Program-made: the position numbers and the translations under genes
In this document: piece by piece, positions 7,073-13,575 of the stretch
Layout of the letters: each line of letters opens with the position of its first letter
Numbering within the stretch: the first letter of the stretch is position 1
The notes under the pieces: generated by a model
What the model saw: only the letters and a program-made list of their open reading frames with translations
What the model was told of the DNA's origin: nothing
Databases searched by the model: none
Assembly: GCA_002450335.1 (NCBI GenBank)
Contig: DJZB01000045.1
Location: 1 to 18,586 of the forward strand
DNA: 18,586 bases
Direction: 5' to 3'
From: Rhodobiaceae bacterium UBA6963
Lineage (GTDB): Bacteria; Pseudomonadota; Alphaproteobacteria; RS24

Positions 7073-7603
7073 TTAATTCGGTAAAACTTTCTCAATAGCC
7101 TTCGTCAATTTTTTGGATTCGGGCCCGACCAAAGACGAAAATCCTTTGACCATCTCACCGTCCGGTGTGATGAGGTATTTGTGAAAATTCCACATTGGGC
7201 CACCTGCAACATCTTTAGCCCATTGATAGAAAGGATGCGCCTCATCACCTTTTACGACAGCTTTGGACGTCATTGGGAAATTCACATTAAAATTAACTTC
7301 ACAGAACTCTTTGATTTCTTCTTTAGACCCCGGCTCTTGGCTACCAAAATCATTTGATGGTACGCCAACAACAACCAGCCCTCTATCTTGGTAACTTTCC
7401 CACAAGGATTGTAGTCCGTCATATTGTCCGGTGAAACCGCATTTGGAAGCAGTATTAACTACCAAGAGAGCCTTTCCTTTATAGTTAGAAAAGGGCATGG
7501 GATCCCCGTCAATATTGCTGAATGTGTAATCGTGTGCAGAACCTTCTGCTTTGACTTGATTGGAAAACAAAGCCAAAAAGAAACCTAAAATAACTGAGCG
7601 CAT
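7073..7603 (-). CDS. Glutathione peroxidase (cysteine type), exported
   Basis: Thiol peroxidase of the GPx family, 176 aa, reducing hydrogen and lipid hydroperoxides. The catalytic tetrad is complete: C55 (NTASKCGFTGQY; Cys, not selenocysteine), Q89 (SNDFGSQEPG), W138 and N139 (PMWNFHKYL). Residues 1-19 form a hydrophobic signal peptide ending in VKA|E, so the enzyme is probably periplasmic, less usual than the cytosolic BtuE-like forms. A Cys GPx usually draws electrons from thioredoxin or glutathione; the periplasmic donor is not evident here. The ATG lies 1 nt beyond the stop of the upstream renalase-like gene (TGACATG), so translational coupling is likely. Confidence 0.92.
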   Translation of the reverse strand: MRSVILGFFLALFSNQVKAEGSAHDYTFSNIDGDPMPFSNYKGKALLVVNTASKCGFTGQYDGLQSLWESYQDRGLVVVGVPSNDFGSQEPGSKEEIKEFCEVNFNVNFPMTSKAVVKGDEAHPFYQWAKDVAGGPMWNFHKYLITPDGEMVKGFSSLVGPESKKLTKAIEKVLPN

Positions 7604-7604
7604 G

Positions 7605-8654
7605 TCATGACCTATTGCTTAATTTTGTTTCAATTTGCCTTGCCGCGTTAATACCGCTGGACAAGGCACCATGTGTATCAGGTAACATAATCCAATCTCC
7701 GGCAACAGCAAGAGTTGATGTTGCATCTATTTGAGTTTCAGGGGATAAACCTGCCGGGTTTTCAAGACGACAATAGCGCCAAGAATGAGCCGCCAGATAA
7801 GCGGGTTTTCCCCAGTCGTCAACTGCCACACCATGCTCTGAGAGTATGTTTTCAAGGTCTTTGAGGATAATCTCAGCTACCTCATCTTTTGATTTATCAA
7901 GGTTTTCCAAACTCCATTCCGGCGAACAAAAAACCACAAAAGCCGATTTTTCCGGTCTATCAGGTTTTTTTGCCTGATTAACAATTTTAGCAATTTTCGA
8001 TGTCGGATTATGGATTATTGACGGTGCATCACGCATAAAGTCATAACCAACAAGAACAGAGAATTGAGGTGTATAGGTAACTTTCCTGGCGGCTTGCAAT
8101 AAATCTGAACCAATGGGTAATAGACCCTCAATCAAATCAGCCGTTTGCGGCCCTGGCGCTGTCAGAAGAACGGCATCAAAAGGCCCGCTAAATCCATCTG
8201 ATGTGGGCATGTCTTTAGAGGATGTATCCACCGTTTCAGCAAAAAAAACGTCATCCCTAAAACTTAGCTTTTCAACTTGGACACCCTGCCTAATATCCAA
8301 TCCACGCCCCAGCGCCTCAGGAAAACTTCGCATAGCCGGTATGCTCACAATTGAGGCTTCTGTGTTTTCAGACAAGTCACCCGGCCAACTTTTTAAATAA
8401 GGCTCTGACAATACATTTTTAAGTTCACCTGGGATTTGAGACGGTTTGAAATAGGGTGTCCCGTGATCAAAACTGAAATCGTCAACGCGGCGTGTAGCAT
8501 AACGCCCGCCGCATCTAAACCCTTTATCAAGAATAGTGACCTGATAACCCGACGCGTTCAAAAAGCGCCCGGCAGACATGCCTGCCAGCCCTGAACCTAT
8601 AATCAAAATTTCTTCTCTTTTAGCCAAGCCTCTTCTTCCCCCGATTCGTTTCAT
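7605..8654 (-). CDS. NAD(P)/FAD-dependent oxidoreductase, renalase-like
   Basis: FAD protein of 349 aa in the renalase/amine-oxidase-like superfamily. Seen: the dinucleotide motif ILIIGSGLAG, GGRYATRR followed by FDHGTPYF (the renalase-type signature), SWRYCRLE in the C-terminal half and the closing AGDW...HGALSSGINAA flavin motif. Bacterial relatives oxidise miscoordinated dihydronicotinamides, but substrate assignment is only by family. It is the first gene of the operon with the peroxidase and the MBL hydrolase. The start is ambiguous. ATG 8654 has no ribosome-binding site. TTG 8627 gives a more usual N terminus (MAKREEILIIG), has purine-rich GGGGGAAGAGG just upstream, and fits the promoter TTGATA (8679-8674), 18 nt, TATGAA (8655-8650). 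Confidence 0.85.
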   Translation of the reverse strand: MKRIGGRRGLAKREEILIIGSGLAGMSAGRFLNASGYQVTILDKGFRCGGRYATRRVDDFSFDHGTPYFKPSQIPGELKNVLSEPYLKSWPGDLSENTEASIVSIPAMRSFPEALGRGLDIRQGVQVEKLSFRDDVFFAETVDTSSKDMPTSDGFSGPFDAVLLTAPGPQTADLIEGLLPIGSDLLQAARKVTYTPQFSVLVGYDFMRDAPSIIHNPTSKIAKIVNQAKKPDRPEKSAFVVFCSPEWSLENLDKSKDEVAEIILKDLENILSEHGVAVDDWGKPAYLAAHSWRYCRLENPAGLSPETQIDATSTLAVAGDWIMLPDTHGALSSGINAARQIETKLSNRS

Positions 8655-8663
8655 ACTGTAAAA

Positions 8664-8669
8664 TATGAT
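8664..8669 (+). promoter_or_regulatory. -10 element for the 29-codon gene
   Basis: TATGAT (5/6 to TATAAT) about 37 nt upstream of the small start codon; transcription would begin near 8676. No good -35 is visible at 17 nt. It overlaps the divergent promoter region of the renalase-like operon. Confidence 0.35.
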
Positions 8670-8684
8670 TCGTTATCAACAACT

Positions 8685-8699
8685 GAAAGGAGGTGGTCC
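8685..8699 (+). promoter_or_regulatory. Extremely strong ribosome-binding site (near-complete complement of the 16S rRNA 3' tail)
   Basis: GAAAGGAGGTGGTCC can pair along its whole 15 nt with the standard bacterial 16S 3' end (GGAUCACCUCCUUUC), with a single G-U wobble. The core GGAGG (8689-8693) is 7 nt from the TTG at 8701. The 16S sequence of this organism is not in the window; the tail is assumed. Confidence 0.7.
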
Positions 8700-8700
8700 A

Positions 8701-8790
8701 TTGTCTAGTGTAGGATATTTTTCAGGGTATAAAATCCCATCTGTCACAGGAGCCGTGGAGCAGCCTTCATGGCGGCCTTTAGTGAAATAA
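8701..8790 (+). CDS. 29-aa small protein of unknown function
   Basis: A TTG-initiated frame of 29 codons ends at TAA 8788-8790. The peptide begins MSSVGYFSGYKIP and ends PSWRPLVK; it is rich in Ser, Gly, Val and aromatic residues and has no hydrophobic membrane span. Support for being real: the exceptional ribosome-binding site at ideal spacing, a -10-like element upstream and an intrinsic terminator 30 nt after the stop, so the frame fills its own short transcript. I do not recognise the peptide. Against: the start is TTG and the frame is short. The transcript could instead be a regulatory RNA whose purpose is to bind 30S subunits or an anti-Shine-Dalgarno sRNA. Confidence 0.5.
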   Translation: MSSVGYFSGYKIPSVTGAVEQPSWRPLVK

Positions 8791-8821
8791 TAAGAGGGAT
8801 TTAATCTTGAATTCCATCACG

Positions 8822-8852
8822 GGGGGTTGCTTTTTTTAGCAGCCCCCTTTTT
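8822..8852 (+). terminator. Intrinsic terminator of the small transcription unit
   Basis: GGGGGTTGCT (8822-8831) pairs with AGCAGCCCCC (8838-8847), a 10-bp stem with one G-U pair, and is followed by five T (8848-8852). It closes the 29-codon unit and separates it from the kinase gene. Confidence 0.85.
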
Positions 8853-8898
8853 ATTACCCCCCATTCCATTTTCTGCTGTGTTATCGGGGCTGTTTCTT

Positions 8899-8904
8899 TA
8901 TGAT
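8899..8904 (+). promoter_or_regulatory. Possible -10 of a leaderless kinase transcript
   Basis: TATGAT lies 6 nt before ATG 8911, so transcription could start at or next to the start codon. No clear -35 and no Shine-Dalgarno are visible in the 58 nt between the terminator and the ATG. Confidence 0.3.
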
Positions 8905-8910
8905 GCAGCC

Positions 8911-10365
8911 ATGTTATTTCTCGGCATAGATTTAGGCGCCAGCGCCCTCAAACTTATCGTCATCGACGCTAAAGGTTCGCCGATGGCGCATATAGCTGCG
9001 CCCATCGCAACTCTAAGCCCCGCAGTGGGAACATCTGCGACAGCCGAGCAAGACCCCAATGCTTGGCTCATAACGCTTGAAACTTTGCTGGACAATCTTT
9101 TCACAAATAGCGCTGTTAAGCCTGAAGACATAACGGCACTCAGCATCACGGCGGGTACGCATATTGCGGTTTTATGTGACAGAGACATGCAACCGCTCCG
9201 CAATGCGATTATGTGGAGTGACCAGCGCGCGGCCAGCATCATGCCCAAACTCTTGGCGGCGCAAGATAAAATTTTGGCTGAAAGTCTGCATGCGCCAAAC
9301 CCCACATGGACACTTGCACATCTGGCATGGCTCACAGAAAACGACCCCGACGCCATAAGCAAAACACATATGATTTTACCTGCCAAAGATTGGTTGCGCT
9401 ATTGCCTGACCGGGCATATTGGCACGGACTTATCTGATGCCATCGGTTTGCAACTTGTTAATGCCCATAAAGAAGAATGGAGTGCAACGCTTTGCGATTT
9501 GTCTGGGGTTAACGCCTCGCAGTTGCCGGAAATCGCCGACAGTAAAGACTATGCAGGGCAAATCTCTGAAAGTGCAGCCCAGAGATTTAAACTCTCCCCT
9601 AAAACAGCTGTTTACACAGGCGCCATAGATACCTCTACCGAACTACTCAGACCCTCTGATTACAAATCAGATGCTCCCGCTTCTATCAAGCTTGCATCTG
9701 CCGGTGTTGTTTATATGTCTGTGCCGGATAAGACCACACTGCCGCCGCTATCTTGCTATCCGCATTGTACAGCCTCAGATGGCTGGTATCTGGCGTCAGG
9801 CATGAATAGCTGCACAACTGCGCTGGACTGGCTCCGTAAAGAAGTACTGTCTGACATTTCCCTGCAGGCGTTTAATGAATGCGCCGCCAAAGCACCGGCG
9901 GGTGCGAAGGGCGTTGTATTCCATCCTTACCTCATGGGTGAGCGTGCGCCACATTGGAATCCCGACTTAACAGCCAGCCTCTCCGGTATGAGCCGCGAAA
10001 CCGATAAATCAGATATTGCCCGCGCAGGTTTTGAGGGTATCGCATTTGCCATTCGGGACATTAAAGAAAATATGGAAATGTTAACGGGCAAAACAGCTGA
10101 GACTTTTAAACTGTTGGGAGGTGGAGCAAAGAGCCGTTTATGGAGTCAAATTATTGCCGATATTCTGCAAACCCCGATACACGTTCAACCTAATTCTGAT
10201 GCCGCTTATGGTGCCGGTCTGCTTGCCTGTCTTGCTCACACAGGCCAGATGCCATCCGCAGCACCGAATGACGCCATAATGACGTTTGAACCTGACACAT
10301 CCCTCGCGACGTTTTACGCCGAGAAACATGCAGAATTTAATCTGCTAAGACAAAAATTATCCTGA
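8911..10365 (+). CDS. xylB: FGGY-family carbohydrate kinase, xylulokinase-like
   Basis: ATP-dependent sugar kinase of the FGGY family, most likely phosphorylating D-xylulose for the pentose phosphate pathway. It is 484 aa from ATG 8911, the length of E. coli XylB. Seen: LGIDLGASALKLIVID (N-terminal phosphate-binding fold), MWSDQRA (101-107), LPAKDWLRYCLTG, the putative catalytic D240 in TGAIDTSTE, GERAPHWNPD (343-352) and GGGAKSRLWSQI (403-414, ATP-binding). The frame is open back to TTG 8827, but that extension lies in the upstream terminator. The residues around D240 differ from the usual GGGDNA-like loop, so another ketose or polyol is possible. No xylose isomerase or sugar transporter is nearby. 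Confidence 0.8.
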   Translation: MLFLGIDLGASALKLIVIDAKGSPMAHIAAPIATLSPAVGTSATAEQDPNAWLITLETLLDNLFTNSAVKPEDITALSITAGTHIAVLCDRDMQPLRNAIMWSDQRAASIMPKLLAAQDKILAESLHAPNPTWTLAHLAWLTENDPDAISKTHMILPAKDWLRYCLTGHIGTDLSDAIGLQLVNAHKEEWSATLCDLSGVNASQLPEIADSKDYAGQISESAAQRFKLSPKTAVYTGAIDTSTELLRPSDYKSDAPASIKLASAGVVYMSVPDKTTLPPLSCYPHCTASDGWYLASGMNSCTTALDWLRKEVLSDISLQAFNECAAKAPAGAKGVVFHPYLMGERAPHWNPDLTASLSGMSRETDKSDIARAGFEGIAFAIRDIKENMEMLTGKTAETFKLLGGGAKSRLWSQIIADILQTPIHVQPNSDAAYGAGLLACLAHTGQMPSAAPNDAIMTFEPDTSLATFYAEKHAEFNLLRQKLS

Positions 10366-10369
10366 TGTT

Positions 10370-10399
10370 TTGAAATTTTGGTATGTATAGTCAGATAAT
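10370..10399 (+). promoter_or_regulatory. Promoter of the crotonase gene
   Basis: TTGAAA (10370-10375, 5/6), an 18-nt spacer and GATAAT (10394-10399, 5/6). Transcription would start near 10406, a few bases before ATG 10414/10417. This implies a very short leader and argues against the in-frame TTG at 10399 as a start. Confidence 0.55.
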
Positions 10400-10413
10400 T
10401 GATGAGAGTTAGA

Positions 10414-11229
10414 ATGATGCAAGATAGAGTTTCCATTACCCGCCACGATCATGTCGCCCATGTCGAAATGATACGTGAAGACAAAATGAATGCCCTTGAT
10501 AAAGGCATGATGGAAGGTCTGGTTGAAGCCGCTGAGACACTGACCCAAGAAAATGATATACGCGCCGTGGTATTATCAGGCAAAGGGCGCGCCTTTTGCG
10601 CAGGACTGGATGTCTCAAACTTTGCAAGCATGATGAGTGGCGAGAAATCTAATGTGGAAAGCGTTCCGTTGACAGAGCGAACGCATGGTATTGCCAATTT
10701 GTTTCAAAAATGCAGTTTTGCATGGCATGAGTTGGAAGTGCCTGTCATTGCCGCGGCACATAATACGTGCATAGGCGGTGGGCTTCAGATTTACCTCGGA
10801 AGTGACATTCGATTTGCTGCGCCGGGTACAAAATTCTCTATCATGGAAATTAAATGGGGACTGATACCTGATATGGGCGCAACCCCAATCATGTATCACC
10901 TCGCGAGACGCGATGTGATTAATGAACTGACCTATACAGGTCGGGTGTTTGAAGCAGAAGAAGCCAAACAAATCGGATTTGTATCTCACATTGCTGACGA
11001 CCCCGTAGCGGCGGCTCTTGAAATGGCTCAGACCATTGCCAACAAAAACCCCGATGCAATAAGAGCTTCCAAGAAGCTGTTATCCAGTGCCCCCTATTTG
11101 TCAGAGGCTGAAGGACTGATGATGGAAGCAGAATTACAGCAAACCGTTATCGGCTCACCCAATCAGATTGAAGCTGTGATGGCTGAAATGGAAAAACGCC
11201 CAGCTAAATTCTCAGATAACAAAAAATAG
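10414..11229 (+). CDS. Crotonase / enoyl-CoA hydratase family protein
   Basis: Crotonase-fold acyl-CoA enzyme of 271 aa. Both oxyanion-hole regions are present: GRAFCAGLD (58-66) and CIGGGLQ (119-125). The second catalytic Glu of enoyl-CoA hydratase is kept (E145 in IMEIKWGLIPDMG), but the first is Gln (Q125 in GGGLQ). The GGG-L/F-Q plus MEIKWGL(I/V)PDM combination marks a recognisable proteobacterial subfamily annotated only as crotonase-like. Simple trans-2-enoyl-CoA hydration is therefore doubtful, and isomerase- or hydrolase-type chemistry is possible. ATG 10414 and ATG 10417 are equally acceptable; GAGAG at 10404-10408 is the likely ribosome-binding site. The stop TAG directly abuts the stop of convergent pdhC. 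Confidence 0.88.
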   Translation: MMQDRVSITRHDHVAHVEMIREDKMNALDKGMMEGLVEAAETLTQENDIRAVVLSGKGRAFCAGLDVSNFASMMSGEKSNVESVPLTERTHGIANLFQKCSFAWHELEVPVIAAAHNTCIGGGLQIYLGSDIRFAAPGTKFSIMEIKWGLIPDMGATPIMYHLARRDVINELTYTGRVFEAEEAKQIGFVSHIADDPVAAALEMAQTIANKNPDAIRASKKLLSSAPYLSEAEGLMMEAELQQTVIGSPNQIEAVMAEMEKRPAKFSDNKK

Positions 11230-12186
11230 CTATTCAAACAGAAGCGAGAAAGGCTGTTCAATTATTGACTTAAAGGTCGCAACAAACTTTGCCGCCTCAG
11301 CACCATTTATGACGCGGTGATCACTGCTTAATGTCACCCGCATCACTTTTTTAATTTCAGGGCCTGACGCACCGGGGAGATATTTTTCTTCAGCCCCGCC
11401 AATTGCCAAAATCGCTGATTGAGGTGGATTAATAACGGCTGTGAAATCACTAATACCAAACATCCCAAGATTGGAAACAGAGAATGTGCCACCCTCATAT
11501 TCCTCAGGCTTGAGACGCATCTCACTTGCGCGTGCGGCAAGTTCCTTCACTTCTGCTGCAATTTCCCTGACCGATTTTTCATGTGCCTTCTTTACTATTG
11601 GTGTAATTAATCCACCGCCGGGCAGAGCAACGGCAACAGAAATATCGGCGTTGTGAAATCGCATCACATGATCATCTGCAAAGGCTACATTAACTTCCGG
11701 CACTTGAATTAATGCCTCAGCGGCGGCCTTGATGATAAAATCATTTAAGGTAAGTTTCTCTGAAATCTCTTTGTCTTTAAGCGCGGCATTAATTCTAGCG
11801 CGAATTTTCTCAGCCTCATCAACATGGCAATCAATGGATACATAATAATGTGGAATCTCAGATTTAGCAGCTGTGAGACGTTTCGCAATAGACTGAAGCA
11901 TTGGCGAAATAGGCTCCAAAGAAAACTCATCCTCTGAGAAGAATAATTTTGGATCCGGTAATTCAGTTGTCTTCTTTGTGACTTGTGTCTCTATTGGCGC
12001 TGTATTGAGATTGGCTGCAGGGTTGGCAAGCACACGCTCTATATCGCGTTTAATTACCCGACCCGCCGGTCCTGATCCGGAAATCAATGCCAACTCAAGA
12101 TTATTCTCAAGCGCCAATCGGCGTGCCAATGGGCTCGCAAATACTCTTGAGTTATTGGGAGTAGGTAAAGTTGACATTTCCTTCAC
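11230..12186 (-). CDS. pdhC: Pyruvate dehydrogenase E2, dihydrolipoamide acetyltransferase without its own lipoyl domain
   Basis: Core acyltransferase of the PDH complex, moving the acetyl group from lipoamide to CoA. Only 318 aa, against roughly 420-450 for alphaproteobacterial PdhC. It begins directly with the peripheral-subunit-binding domain (about 14-53, RVFASPLARRLA...SGPAGRVIKRDI), then a linker, then the catalytic domain (from about 92), including TFSVSNLGMFGI and SSDHRVINGAEAA. The usual N-terminal lipoyl domain is absent, and there is no room for it because pdhB ends 1 nt before. The active-site H290 is present, but the conserved Asp of HxxxD is N294 (codon AAT). Start GTG 12186 directly follows the pdhB stop; ATG 12177 is an alternative. 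Confidence 0.9.
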   Translation of the reverse strand: MKEMSTLPTPNNSRVFASPLARRLALENNLELALISGSGPAGRVIKRDIERVLANPAANLNTAPIETQVTKKTTELPDPKLFFSEDEFSLEPISPMLQSIAKRLTAAKSEIPHYYVSIDCHVDEAEKIRARINAALKDKEISEKLTLNDFIIKAAAEALIQVPEVNVAFADDHVMRFHNADISVAVALPGGGLITPIVKKAHEKSVREIAAEVKELAARASEMRLKPEEYEGGTFSVSNLGMFGISDFTAVINPPQSAILAIGGAEEKYLPGASGPEIKKVMRVTLSSDHRVINGAEAAKFVATFKSIIEQPFSLLFE

Positions 12187-13575
12187 TCAACCTTGTCGAT
12201 AACAAACAGTATTGATGGCCTGAATAACTTTGTCCGTAGACGGCAATGCCATTTTTTCAAGATTATCGGCATAAGGTAACGGCACATCAAGCCCGGTCAC
12301 ACGTGTGATAGGCGCATCGAGATAGTCAAAAGCTTCACTTTGTACAGCCGCTGATATTTCAGCGCCGATGCCCGCAACGGGCCAACCTTCTTCAACAGTA
12401 ACCAACCTGTTGGTTTTTTGAACTGAAGCAATCACCGTTGCGGTATCAAGCGGGCGCAGACTTCGTAAGTCAATTACTTCACAATCCACACCCTCTGCAG
12501 ACAGACTTGTTGCCGCTTCCAAACAGGCGTCCAGACTTCGGCTGTGCGACACAAGGGTAACATCACTCCCTGCTCGTAGAATTTTCGCACTTCCGATGGG
12601 TAATATATAATCATCACTCACCGGCACATCAGCTTTGACAGCATATAAAAGCTCATTCTCCAGCACCAGTACTGGGTTTGGATCACGAATGGCGGCTTTG
12701 AGCAATCCTTTGGCATCTGCGGCAGTATAAGGAGCCACGACTTTAAGACCGGGTATATGTGCATACCAAGCAGAAAAGTCTTGGCTGTGTTGGGCTGCAA
12801 CACGCCGAGCGGCGCCGTTTGGTCCCCTAAAAACTATTGGACAGGTAACCAGACCGCCGGACATATAATGGGTCTTAGCGGCGGAGTTGATAATCTGATC
12901 AATCGCCTGCATGGCAAAATTGAACGTCATAAATTCGACAACCGGCTTTAGCCCGGCAAAGGCCGCGCCGACACCAAGTCCGGCAATACCATGCTCAACA
13001 ATCGGTGTATCAATCACACGTTTAGCGCCAAATTCTTCAAGCAAACCTTGCGTAACCTTATAAGCACCTTCATATTCGGCGACCTCCTCACCAATCACAA
13101 AAACTGTTTCATCACGACGCATTTCTTCAGCCATGGCATCCCGCAAGGCTTCACGAACACTTTGTTCAGTCATTTCAGCATCAGCAGGTAATTCGGGGTC
13201 TGCCGCAATCGTAACAGTTATAGGTTGGGGGACGACGGATGATGCTGGTGGTTGTTCTGATGCTGCAGGAACAGGTGCCTCAGGTTTTTCAGGGACTTGT
13301 GCCGGCGCAGTTTCAATATCGGATAATGCCTCACCGTCGCGCAGCAAATAAGCTATCGGTGTATTCACCGGTATATCTGATGTACCCGCCTCAATTACAA
13401 GCTTTCCAACCTCACCATCGGCGGCAGCTTCAAGTTCGACCAGCGCTTTATCGGTTTCAATTTCAGCCAGTACGTCGCCGGCCTCAACCTTATCACCCTC
13501 TTTGACTGTCCAACTTGCTATTTTGCCCTGCTCCATCGTAGGAGAGAGAGCTGGCATCACGACTTCAACCGGCAT
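12187..13575 (-). CDS. pdhB: Pyruvate dehydrogenase E1 beta subunit with N-terminal lipoyl domain
   Basis: Beta subunit of the heterotetrameric, TPP-dependent E1, 462 aa. Residues 1-80 are a lipoyl domain (VVMPALSPTMEQGKI; lipoyl-lysine K43 in ETDKA). Residues about 85-132 are a Pro/Ala-rich flexible linker, and about 135-462 form the transketolase-like beta subunit (VFVIGEEVAEYEGAYKVTQGL; HSQDFSAWYAHIPGLKVV). A lipoyl-bearing PdhB is known from alphaproteobacteria such as Sinorhizobium meliloti and Zymomonas mobilis. Because the neighbouring E2 has no lipoyl domain, this one may be the complex's main swinging arm. ATG 13575 has GGAGG (13586-13582) at 6-nt spacing and lies inside the end of pdhA (11-nt overlap, translational coupling). 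The ATG at 13590 is less likely. Confidence 0.95.
   Translation of the reverse strand: MPVEVVMPALSPTMEQGKIASWTVKEGDKVEAGDVLAEIETDKALVELEAAADGEVGKLVIEAGTSDIPVNTPIAYLLRDGEALSDIETAPAQVPEKPEAPVPAASEQPPASSVVPQPITVTIAADPELPADAEMTEQSVREALRDAMAEEMRRDETVFVIGEEVAEYEGAYKVTQGLLEEFGAKRVIDTPIVEHGIAGLGVGAAFAGLKPVVEFMTFNFAMQAIDQIINSAAKTHYMSGGLVTCPIVFRGPNGAARRVAAQHSQDFSAWYAHIPGLKVVAPYTAADAKGLLKAAIRDPNPVLVLENELLYAVKADVPVSDDYILPIGSAKILRAGSDVTLVSHSRSLDACLEAATSLSAEGVDCEVIDLRSLRPLDTATVIASVQKTNRLVTVEEGWPVAGIGAEISAAVQSEAFDYLDAPITRVTGLDVPLPYADNLEKMALPSTDKVIQAINTVCYRQG

Noticed and set aside
8685..8699. Fragment of a 16S rRNA gene (reverse-complement 3' end)
   Set aside because: Similarity stops after about 15 nt, with no rRNA sequence on either side, and the position before a start codon explains it as a ribosome-binding site.
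8827..8910. N-terminal extension of the xylulokinase-like protein
   Set aside because: It would start at TTG inside the terminator hairpin. FGGY kinases begin close to the LGIDLGAS motif, which ATG 8911 provides.
8898..9386. Minus-strand 162-codon frame inside the kinase gene
   Set aside because: Antisense shadow of a well-supported gene; low-complexity composition and no motif.
10615..10989. Minus-strand 124-codon frame inside the crotonase gene
   Set aside because: Antisense shadow; the plus strand encodes clear crotonase motifs across the same bases.
12177..12186. Frameshift explaining the missing E2 lipoyl domain
   Set aside because: The pdhB stop is immediately upstream of pdhC, and pdhB itself is intact, so there is no hidden lipoyl-coding sequence between them.
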